Shown piece by piece: positions 52,501-59,357 of a DNA stretch of 64,000 nt (its first letter is position 1; the number at the start of each line of letters is the position of its first letter). The DNA is taken from positions 1 to 64,000 of the forward strand of contig CALKEU010000011.1 in assembly GCA_938084565.1 (NCBI GenBank), given 5' to 3'. The translations under genes were made by a program, and so were the position numbers. This DNA is from Candidatus Kapaibacterium sp. (GTDB taxonomy: Bacteria; Bacteroidota; Ignavibacteria; Kapaibacteriales; HRBIN21). The notes under the pieces are model-generated. The model was not told the origin of the DNA, made no database searches, and saw only the letters and a list, made by a program, of their open reading frames with translations.

Positions 52501-53116
52501 CGGCAGCAAAATTAGGGAAGCCCTGCTACTCCTTGCTCTGGCAAGCTGTCCGCTGTGGGGGAGAGTGCCGGCCGATTCCACCGTCCAGCTTCCCGACTCA
52601 GCTCGCTGGATTGGGGCAGAGGAGATCGCGCTAGCGCTCTTTGCCTACACGCTCGTGCCGGTATGGCTAGCTATCGGCGCAGCTTCGCTTGTCTCGCCAA
52701 CCGTCAGCCTGGAAAGCAGCCAACAGCGCTGGCGGTGGGGCTACTCTCTCGGGGCCGGCATTGGCTGGAGCGGGAACCCGGGTCCGCTGCGCTTTTCGCG
52801 GCTTCGGCTCCAAGGAGAAGCAGGGGGCGGCCGCATGAGCACTACACTACTTGCCGATTGGAATGCCCTGCCCATTGGCACCGGCGAGCTCTTCTGCCTT
52901 GGGGCCAGCGGCGGCATTGGATGGCAATACTCGAGCGGAAGCGAGCGCCCTTTCGCCCATGTCGAGCTCTGGCTCCGTAACGCCATGGGCATTTGGTATC
53001 TGGGGCTCTTCCCCCAGCATTCCCTCGGGCTACGCTGCCGTTACTTCCCCGCCCATCGGGGCCAGCCATCCAAGTGGCAACTCGGCTTCGGGTGGTGGGC
53101 AACCTTCGTTTGGTAG
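52481..53116 (+). CDS. Probable exported envelope protein, unknown family
   Basis: The 211-residue frame has a signal-like N-terminus (KIREALLLLALASCPLWGR) and a second hydrophobic stretch (ALALFAYTLVPVWLAIGAAS). Glycine-rich alternating strands follow, such as WGYSLGAGIGWSG and ELFCLGASGGIGWQY, as in small beta-barrel proteins. No family recognised. The only in-frame ATG lies 20 bp inside the divergent kdsA coding region, so the true start may be a non-ATG codon. A small membrane or outer-membrane protein is the most that can be said. Confidence 0.6.
   Translation: MSNGRSIGSKIREALLLLALASCPLWGRVPADSTVQLPDSARWIGAEEIALALFAYTLVPVWLAIGAASLVSPTVSLESSQQRWRWGYSLGAGIGWSGNPGPLRFSRLRLQGEAGGGRMSTTLLADWNALPIGTGELFCLGASGGIGWQYSSGSERPFAHVELWLRNAMGIWYLGLFPQHSLGLRCRYFPAHRGQPSKWQLGFGWWATFVW
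52507..52514 (-). promoter_or_regulatory. TAnnTTTG -7 element directly abutting the kdsA start
   Basis: TAATTTTG on the minus strand is separated from the kdsA ATG by 6 nt, which places the predicted transcription start at or next to the start codon. It lies inside the 5' end of the divergent gene at 52481. Confidence 0.6.
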
Positions 53117-53158
53117 AGGCGAGCCATACTGTCGGATAGCCGTACAGTGCCGGCACGG

Positions 53159-53166
53159 TATTTTTG
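53159..53166 (+). promoter_or_regulatory. TAnnTTTG -7 element for the HAF-repeat gene
   Basis: TATTTTTG, 25 nt before the ATG at 53192. The predicted transcript would start downstream of an alternative ATG at 53147, which supports the 53192 start. Confidence 0.6.
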
Positions 53167-53191
53167 TTTCTCAGCCTCCGAGAGCGCCGCA

Positions 53192-54505
53192 ATGCGGTGG
53201 GCAGGATGGTTTGGGATACTACTCCAGAGCTGCTGCGGTATTCTCCTCGGGCAGCAGCTTCTCTGGCTTGGCCGCCTTCCCGGCGGTGGCAGTAGTGAAG
53301 CTGTAGCCGTCTCTGACAGCGGGACTGTCGTCGTTGGCAGGGCCGAAAATGCGCTCTACGTCTGGCGCGCTGTGCGTTGGACAGCTGCAGGCACCATTGA
53401 CGCTCTGAGCCCCCTCAGCGGGGGTGCCAGCAAGGCAATGGCTCTCTCCCCCGATGGGTCAGTCATTGTCGGTGCAGCGCAGGATAGTATCGGCCGCTGG
53501 CGCGCCGTCCGATGGGACCGTGACGGCCGTATCGAGGAAATTGGGACACTGGGAGGACCAGCCAGCGAAGCCACAGGAATTGCGCCTTCCGGGAGCATCA
53601 TCGGGTGGGCAGCGACGGCGAGCCTGACCAGGCATGCCTTCCTTTGGAATCCGAGCACGGGAATGCGTGACTTGGGCACCCTCGGCGGGGCCGAAAGTAC
53701 GGCTCTGGCTATTGCCCGTGATAGCCTCGTCGTGGTTGGCTGGGCAGAGAATGCAGACCGCCAAGCGCGCGCTTTCCGATGGTCTCCATCAGCGGGAATG
53801 CAGGATCTGGGTACCCTTGGCGGTGCCCGCAGCGAAGCTTACGCCGTCTCAGCGGACGGCTCGGTTGTGGTCGGCCGGGCAGAAAATTCTGACCGCCTCT
53901 GGCGCGCTTTCCGCTGGAGTGCACACACGGGGATGCAGGAGCTGGGCACCCTCGGGGGGAGAGAAAGTGGAGCGCTGGCCCTTTCAGCCGATGGTTCCAT
54001 CGTCGTCGGCTGGGCAATGACACCAAGCGGGGATTGGCGTGCCTTCCGCTGGCATGCACAGACGGGAATGCAAGATCTCAACCTCCTCTACGCCCGAGCC
54101 GTTGGACGCTCCCTCCTCTATGTGGCCCGGGGTATATCGCCGGACGGCCGGTATATTGTCGGCTACGGTATCAACGCCGCCACAGGACGCCAGGAAGCCT
54201 ATCTGCTGGATACCCACGCCGAGGGCACTGATCTGGCCTTTGACACCCCCTTGCCGTTGAGCCTCTCGGTTGAGCCACACCCTGTGTTCGACCAGGCCTT
54301 TGTGCGGTACACGCTCCCAGCACCGGCGCTGGTGCGCCTGTTCATCACCGATCTGCTCGGACGTACCACAGTTGCCTTGCCCGATTGCTGGCATGCAGAG
54401 GGGACCTATAGGCAGCCGCTCCCCCAGCTGCCTTCGGGGTTGTACACACTCGTTCTCCACACCGAGGCTTCTACAGCCACCGTCCGGTTCGTCGTCCTGC
54501 GATAA
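53192..54505 (+). CDS. Secreted HAF-repeat protein with T9SS sorting tail
   Basis: A 437-residue protein with a signal peptide (MRWAGWFGILLQSCCGILLG). At least five repeats of about 46-48 residues follow, each with a DLGTLGG-type motif, a SADGSVVVGRAEN turn and an AFRW strand, matching the HAF extracellular repeat family and suggesting a beta-propeller. The last 80 residues (LFITDLLGRTTVALPD, LPSGLYTLVLHTE) form a T9SS type-A sorting domain. The ATG at 53192 follows a promoter motif. It ends 13 bp from the convergent TonB receptor. Confidence 0.85.
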   Translation: MRWAGWFGILLQSCCGILLGQQLLWLGRLPGGGSSEAVAVSDSGTVVVGRAENALYVWRAVRWTAAGTIDALSPLSGGASKAMALSPDGSVIVGAAQDSIGRWRAVRWDRDGRIEEIGTLGGPASEATGIAPSGSIIGWAATASLTRHAFLWNPSTGMRDLGTLGGAESTALAIARDSLVVVGWAENADRQARAFRWSPSAGMQDLGTLGGARSEAYAVSADGSVVVGRAENSDRLWRAFRWSAHTGMQELGTLGGRESGALALSADGSIVVGWAMTPSGDWRAFRWHAQTGMQDLNLLYARAVGRSLLYVARGISPDGRYIVGYGINAATGRQEAYLLDTHAEGTDLAFDTPLPLSLSVEPHPVFDQAFVRYTLPAPALVRLFITDLLGRTTVALPDCWHAEGTYRQPLPQLPSGLYTLVLHTEASTATVRFVVLR

Positions 54506-54518
54506 AACGACACCCCGG

Positions 54519-56723
54519 CTACGGCGCTAGCGCCTCCCCGACGCGCCAGCGGAGCCCGAGGTAGAATAGGCGTGCCTCGAGCGGTCCCCATATAAGCGAG
54601 GCATCGAAATAGGGCCCGCGCGGATTGCGCGCATCGAGAATGGCGGCTCGCTGCAGCGCGTTGGTGGCATTCTCCACCCCAACGTAGAGTTCCCATGTAC
54701 CGAAGCGACGGGTCAACTGTCCATTGAGCCGAAACACGGCCGGGAATCGCTCACCCCAGCGTAGGCTATCGGGATTGTCCGCTGTCGAGGGCAGTCGGCC
54801 CCCACTGTTCCAGACAAGCGTGGCATCCAGCTGCCACTGCCGCTGGGCCGTCGCATAGCTGAGTGTAGCCAGAAGCCGGTGTGGGGAAATCAGTGGACGT
54901 CGCTGCCAACGACCCCCTGTCGGCGCCCACGTATCCCACCAACGGTAAGCGAGACGGAGCTCAACGTCGGCCAGCTTCCCCTCAGCTTGTACCAGGACAG
55001 AGTTTGCGTAAGCTCGTCCGACATCGCGCAGCAGCAAAAGCCGTGCACTGGCATCGAGGTCGGGCACCACTTGATGGCGGAATTCTGTCCGAAAGGCCTC
55101 AAGGTCTAGCGTCCAGAGCCCTGCTACCGGCACCAACAGCGTCAGCGAGCCGCCATAGTTCCATCCCCATTCGGGTCCAATGGGTCCGAAGAGGACACGG
55201 CGCGCACTCAGGAAGAAGGGCAAGTTGTCGGCCACGACGTTGGGCACTCGCATGCCGCGCCCAGCCGAGAGGCGGAGGGTCAACAGCGGAACGGGCTGCC
55301 ACTTCAGATACGCCCGTGGGGTCAGGAAAGCCCCATAGAGGTTGTGCCAATCTCCGCGCAGCCCCGTCACAAGCGTCACCGCCGAGAGCGGCTGGAGTGT
55401 GAGCTCGACGAACGCTCCTGGCACAATCTCGCGCCGCCTCCAGGCCGTATCGGCCAGGTGCTCATCGGCCAGGTGCTCATCGTAGAAATCCGTAAGGAGA
55501 TCGACGCCGTAGCGCACCTGTGCTCGCGCCCACTCGCTCATCCCGAACATCTTGAGCGCCCCGAACGCCTCATCCCCCCTGTACTGCCGCAGGCCCAGCT
55601 CTGCGCCGAGCTGTTGCAGGACGAGCGTGCCCCGGAGACCGATTTGCGTGACGTCGCTGAGCCTCTGTGTTCCCTTTGCAATGAGCTCGCCGCGGTGTTC
55701 GCGGATCTCTATCCTATAAGCACGCTCGGGCTCAATGCTCGACAGGGTCCCGCCGTGTCGTTCCTGCACCACCCCCTTGGCTAGTATGTGCAGCTCGAAA
55801 GTTTCAGGACCCCCGAGATGGGTCACCCAGGCCATAGCATTGAGTTGCCGCCGGAGTGGCATATCGATGAACCCATCCCCGTTGGCATCTCGCTCCAGCC
55901 CCGTCCAACTCCCATGCAGAAAGCCCATACCATACCAATGCGGGCCCAGCAGACGAGCAGAGGTCAGATTGAGCTCAAACCGACCAGCCGTACTGGCATA
56001 CGAGTTTGCAAAGAAGGGGACATCACTGTATGGCTTGCGATAGCTGACAGCGATTGTTCCGGTCAGCCCCTCATAGCCATCGACCACTGAGGCGGCTCCT
56101 TTCGAGATTGCGATGGACTCTAGAAACGGGCCCGGGATGTACTCCCACTGGACTGGCAGTGCCAGTCCCCGCATGGTCGGTACAGCTTCCACGAGGGTCT
56201 GCACATACACACCACTGAGGCCGAGCATCTGAATCTGCCGCGTCCCCACTAAGGGATCCGAAAAGCTTGCCTCAACCGTCGGGCTCTTCTCGAAGGATTC
56301 CGCTAAGGAGCAGCAGGCCGACTGTTCGAGCTGGCGTGCCGAGATAGCTTCCGTCTTGACTGGAGCAGCAGTGATGGTAGGTGCTGCAGCCTCCACCCGC
56401 ACTTCAGACAGCGCATAGACAGAGACAAGCACGAAGGTGAGCGTATCGACCCCTTGTGCTGGCAGTACAGTATCGAGACTTCGGTAGCCTACCGCACTCA
56501 CACGGAGGGTATCGACATTCGGCGGGCGCACTAGTCTGAACTGCCCATCGGCTGCTGTCACCGTCCCCACAGAACTCCCCAACCACTGCAGCCGTGCCCC
56601 GGGCAGGGGACGTTGTGTGCCATCGGGGTCTTCTCCGTAGACGACTCCATGCAGGAGCGGCTGTCCCCGCACAAGCACGGCAGCACACAGGAACACACAG
56701 CTATACAGCATGCGGACGAACAT
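54519..56723 (-). CDS. TonB-dependent outer-membrane receptor with Cys-Cys plug motif
   Basis: The 734-residue protein has a signal peptide (to about 21), a carboxypeptidase-regulatory-like domain (about 22-100; GVVYGEDPDGTQRPLPGARL), a plug and a 22-strand-type barrel. The plug contains LEQSACCSLAESFEKSPTVE with adjacent Cys at 137-138, followed by TRQIQMLGLSGVYVQTLVE, a pattern I associate with Bacteroidota receptors paired with small Cys-rich proteins. Metal, perhaps copper, uptake is an inference. The ATG at 56723 has a strong SD (GGAGG). That SD lies in the 3' arm of a long hairpin starting in the end of the Cys-rich gene. Confidence 0.9.
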   Translation of the reverse strand: MFVRMLYSCVFLCAAVLVRGQPLLHGVVYGEDPDGTQRPLPGARLQWLGSSVGTVTAADGQFRLVRPPNVDTLRVSAVGYRSLDTVLPAQGVDTLTFVLVSVYALSEVRVEAAAPTITAAPVKTEAISARQLEQSACCSLAESFEKSPTVEASFSDPLVGTRQIQMLGLSGVYVQTLVEAVPTMRGLALPVQWEYIPGPFLESIAISKGAASVVDGYEGLTGTIAVSYRKPYSDVPFFANSYASTAGRFELNLTSARLLGPHWYGMGFLHGSWTGLERDANGDGFIDMPLRRQLNAMAWVTHLGGPETFELHILAKGVVQERHGGTLSSIEPERAYRIEIREHRGELIAKGTQRLSDVTQIGLRGTLVLQQLGAELGLRQYRGDEAFGALKMFGMSEWARAQVRYGVDLLTDFYDEHLADEHLADTAWRRREIVPGAFVELTLQPLSAVTLVTGLRGDWHNLYGAFLTPRAYLKWQPVPLLTLRLSAGRGMRVPNVVADNLPFFLSARRVLFGPIGPEWGWNYGGSLTLLVPVAGLWTLDLEAFRTEFRHQVVPDLDASARLLLLRDVGRAYANSVLVQAEGKLADVELRLAYRWWDTWAPTGGRWQRRPLISPHRLLATLSYATAQRQWQLDATLVWNSGGRLPSTADNPDSLRWGERFPAVFRLNGQLTRRFGTWELYVGVENATNALQRAAILDARNPRGPYFDASLIWGPLEARLFYLGLRWRVGEALAP
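55451..55480. repeat. Tandem 15-bp duplication within the TonB receptor gene
   Basis: CGGCCAGGTGCTCAT occurs twice in direct tandem, duplicating the pentapeptide DEHLA in a predicted loop. The reading frame is kept. Confidence 0.9.
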
Positions 56724-56724
56724 G

Positions 56725-56815
56725 GTTGACTTCCTCCGACAGTGGCACATACGCACAGAGCACGCACAAGCCTCCCTAGCCTCCACCCTGTGCCGAGAAT
56801 GTCGGAGGAATCAAC
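56725..56815 (-). promoter_or_regulatory. Long hairpin coupling the Cys-rich ORF stop to the receptor ribosome site
   Basis: On the minus strand GTTGA-TTCCTCCGACA (56815-56800) pairs with TGTCGGAGGAA-g-TCAAC (56741-56725): 16 base pairs with one bulged G. An inner stem GGCACA (56794-56789) with TGTGCC (56749-56744) can extend it. The 5' arm contains the TGA stop of the Cys-rich ORF. The 3' arm contains the receptor SD, one base before ATG. No U-tract follows, so it is not a simple terminator. A ribosome finishing the leader ORF would cover the 5' arm and expose the SD. Confidence 0.8.
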
Positions 56816-57239
56816 AGCGTAAGCAACACAGCTCAGGCAAGATCAGCGCACCGGCCTTCCTCCCCCTCCCTTCACGAGCATGCAGAGGAGGGATCGGAAG
56901 CAGCCTCCACATGGTCATCCCCTCTACTCGCCCGATCAGCAAAACACCGGGCAGCTGCACGAGAGAGAGAATCCCTTGGAAAGGCTGGTGGGAACATTCC
57001 TCGAGGCACTGGCCCTGCACGCCACATGCTTGCTTGCCTCCTTCCATCTCCTGGCATACCTCCGCCCCTTCCACTTCCATCGGGCAGCAGCTTGCCTCAG
57101 ACGCTGCACCCTGCAGGACCTGGGGCGAAAGGGAAGGAGGACAACACAGACACAGCGCTACGGGCGCTGCCTCGACAGAGGCAGTGTAGAGCATGCCTAT
57201 GAACAGGACAAGAATCCGCCGCTGCCGGATGTAGCGCAT
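56811..57239 (-). CDS. Cysteine-rich small exported protein, possible sensor/leader for the receptor
   Basis: A 142-residue protein with a signal-like start (RRILVLFIGMLYTASVEAA) and 12 Cys at 30, 32, 33, 51, 52, 62, 72, 78, 82, 138, 139 and 142, including three CC pairs and a terminal CCLRC. A PPL motif lies at 117-119. The layout resembles small HYC_CC_PP or DUF2946-like proteins found before TonB receptors. The function is unknown; it could bind or sense soft metals such as Cu(I). Its stop codon is built into the hairpin controlling the receptor start. Confidence 0.72.
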   Translation of the reverse strand: MRYIRQRRILVLFIGMLYTASVEAAPVALCLCCPPSLSPQVLQGAASEASCCPMEVEGAEVCQEMEGGKQACGVQGQCLEECSHQPFQGILSLVQLPGVLLIGRVEGMTMWRLLPIPPLHAREGRGRKAGALILPELCCLRC

Positions 57240-57312
57240 GGCAGCATAGAAGACGGCTGTCCCTGCATAATCATGTCGACTGTGCCGCGCGCTGTGGCAG
57301 TGGGAGATTCTG

Positions 57313-57336
57313 TAATTTTGCTGACCGGCTGGTCAG
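57313..57336 (+). promoter_or_regulatory. TAnnTTTG promoter with palindromic operator
   Basis: TAATTTTG (57313-57320) is followed at once by CTGACC-ggct-GGTCAG (57321-57336), a perfect 6-bp-arm dyad, and then a further GTCAG. The dyad covers the predicted transcription start of the PNPOx-MenA gene, a classic repressor position; the half-sites resemble TetR-family operators. No regulator gene is adjacent. Confidence 0.6.
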
Positions 57337-57357
57337 TCAGATATCTCCTATCCCCCT

Positions 57358-58707
57358 ATGGACACGCATGCTCTACGCGCTGCACAGCAGATTTTCAGCG
57401 AGAACAAGACTCTGACCCTCGTCACCCATGGCTCGCAGGGTGTGTGGGCAGGAAAGGTGTACTTTGGAGAGCAGGACGGGTATCTCTACATAGCCCTTGA
57501 GCAAGGCCGGAACTACCGCAACGTGCTGGAGAATCCGCATGTCTTCTTCGTCATCGAGCGGGGTGTGCCGGATCGCTTCGTGCAGGGGGAAGGCATTGCC
57601 GAACGTATTGGCCCCATTGAGGAGTGCCCGGAGCGGAGCATCATTTTTCGGAAGGCGCTCGAACTGGTGCTGTTTGCGAAGCTCATTCCGGGAGTGACGC
57701 TCTTCCGGATCCGACCCACGCGGCTTTTCATCTCGGATTTTACCCATGAGTGGAAGCCACGGGCAGAAGTCGAGGTCACCGAAGAGGTCTTGGAGTACTT
57801 CCGTACCCATCGCCCCAGCTCGTCGCGGCTTTCAGTCTTCTGGAAGGCAATTCGTCCATTTGCCTTCCCTGCTACGCTAGCTCCGGTACTGATTGGCTCT
57901 CTCACTGCCCCGATAGTCGATTGGGGGCGGCTGTTACTAGTGCTGTTGGGCACGCTCCTGGCTCACAGCGGAGTCAATGTTATCAGCGATTGGATGGATT
58001 GGCGCCGTGGTGCCGATACCTGGAAGGTACTTGGCTCAAGCCGCGTCCTCGTCGATGGGTTGCTCGATCCCCGAACCCATCTCCGCTTTGGAATTACGTT
58101 GATGGGACTTGCAGCGCTCATTGGTGTGTGGCTCATTCAGTTGAGCGGACCCGCAGTCTGGTACTTCATGGCAGCTGGGGCTGCCGTAGGGATTTTCTAC
58201 ACCGTTCCCCCGGTTGGACTTAAATACCGAGCCCTGGGCGATCTTGCAGTCTTCTTGGCTTTCGGCCCCTTGATGGCGGCAGGGGCCTACTACGTTCAGA
58301 CCTCGCAGCTGGCATGGCTCCCCGTGTGGCTCTCCATCCCCATTGGGCTGCTGACGATTGCTATCTTGCACGGAAACAACTATCGTGACATTGCCGAGGA
58401 CCGAGCCGCCGGGTACCACACGGTGGCAAGCCTCCTGGGGCCCAGAGGCTCGGCGATCTACTACACTGCGCTGTTAGCGGGAGCTTACGTATCGACGGTT
58501 CTCTTCGTCATCCTCCAATGGCTGCCTCTATGGTCGCTCGGGGTTGTGCTGACGCTCCCTCTGGCATGGCGGAATGTAAGCGTGGCGTTCAACCACGCTC
58601 GGGTTGCCTTTAGCTTCTTGGATTTGCTCACGGCCCAGCTCCACTTGGCTTTCTCGCTGCTCATTGTGGCAGGACTTCTCCTTGAGCGCTTTGTTCCACT
58701 CCCGTAG
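57358..58707 (+). CDS. Fusion: PNPOx-like flavin split barrel + MenA-type UbiA prenyltransferase
   Basis: A 449-residue protein. Residues 1-135 match the pyridoxamine-phosphate-oxidase-like split barrel (LTLVTHGSQGVWAGKVYF, GYLYIALEQGRNYRNVLENP, FRIRPTRLFISDF). Residues 160-449 form a UbiA prenyltransferase with about nine helices and both Asp motifs: NVISDWMDWRRGAD (N207, D211, D214, D220) and NNYRDIAEDRAAG (D344, D348). The second motif is close to MenA, which prenylates dihydroxynaphthoate for menaquinone. No stop, frameshift or start signal separates the halves. The barrel could bind FMN, F420 or heme; its role is unknown. Confidence 0.88.
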   Translation: MDTHALRAAQQIFSENKTLTLVTHGSQGVWAGKVYFGEQDGYLYIALEQGRNYRNVLENPHVFFVIERGVPDRFVQGEGIAERIGPIEECPERSIIFRKALELVLFAKLIPGVTLFRIRPTRLFISDFTHEWKPRAEVEVTEEVLEYFRTHRPSSSRLSVFWKAIRPFAFPATLAPVLIGSLTAPIVDWGRLLLVLLGTLLAHSGVNVISDWMDWRRGADTWKVLGSSRVLVDGLLDPRTHLRFGITLMGLAALIGVWLIQLSGPAVWYFMAAGAAVGIFYTVPPVGLKYRALGDLAVFLAFGPLMAAGAYYVQTSQLAWLPVWLSIPIGLLTIAILHGNNYRDIAEDRAAGYHTVASLLGPRGSAIYYTALLAGAYVSTVLFVILQWLPLWSLGVVLTLPLAWRNVSVAFNHARVAFSFLDLLTAQLHLAFSLLIVAGLLLERFVPLP

Positions 58708-58714
58708 GCAGGGC

Positions 58715-59350
58715 ATGCTAAGCTTCTCGGTAGCAGGGTTTCCGTTCGGTGGCCTAGTATTGGCGGCTACATGGTGGTTTGTTCTGTTTTCGCCCTGGAC
58801 TGCTCCGCAGCAGGGATTCTGGTGGAGCATGGCCATTGCCCAGGCAACATTGCTGGGCTATAGCCTATGGTTTCTCCGAGGGCAATGGCGCCCCCTCTTG
58901 AGGAACAACCCTCGTTTAGTTCTGCTGGGAATTGCCTCGGCACTCCTGCTCTATGGGCTTTTCTGGGTTGGACACGCTGTGCTGGTGGCCTGGATACCGG
59001 AAGCAGTGCAGATGGTCGGGTCCGTGTATGCTCGGCGTGAGCACGCCCCTGCATGGGCTCTAGCAATGCTGCTCGGGTTGTGGATTGGCCCCATTGAGGA
59101 AGTATTCTGGCGCGGGGTCGTCCAGAGCTACTTGCAGCAGAAGCTCTCATCCGGCGCAGCACTTCTCGGCACAACGCTGCTATACAGCCTTATCCACATC
59201 TGGTCAGGCAATCCACTATTGATGCTAGCTGCCTTCATTGCTGGACTGGGCTGGGGAGCGCTGCTGCTCTGGACGGGGTCGCTCGTGCCCAGCATTGTCT
59301 CCCATGCTCTATGGGATGTGCTCATGTTTGTTCTCCTCCCACTGCAGTGA
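58715..59350 (+). CDS. CPBP-family intramembrane metalloprotease
   Basis: A 211-residue membrane protein with the CPBP/Abi motifs: IGPIEEVFWRGVVQ (EExxxR), SLIHIWSGN with a conserved His, and VPSIVSHALWD with a further His. About six hydrophobic segments. Family members include Rce1-type CAAX proteases and bacteriocin-immunity proteins. The ATG at 58715 is chosen because the frame before it lies in the prenyltransferase gene. It starts 7 bp after the MenA fusion and ends 7 bp before the dehydrogenase. Confidence 0.88.
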   Translation: MLSFSVAGFPFGGLVLAATWWFVLFSPWTAPQQGFWWSMAIAQATLLGYSLWFLRGQWRPLLRNNPRLVLLGIASALLLYGLFWVGHAVLVAWIPEAVQMVGSVYARREHAPAWALAMLLGLWIGPIEEVFWRGVVQSYLQQKLSSGAALLGTTLLYSLIHIWSGNPLLMLAAFIAGLGWGALLLWTGSLVPSIVSHALWDVLMFVLLPLQ

Positions 59351-59357
59351 GGTCCCC

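Noticed and set aside
53400-54080. Direct repeats of about 140 bp
   Set aside because: They are the coding units of the HAF repeat protein, not a CRISPR array or satellite.
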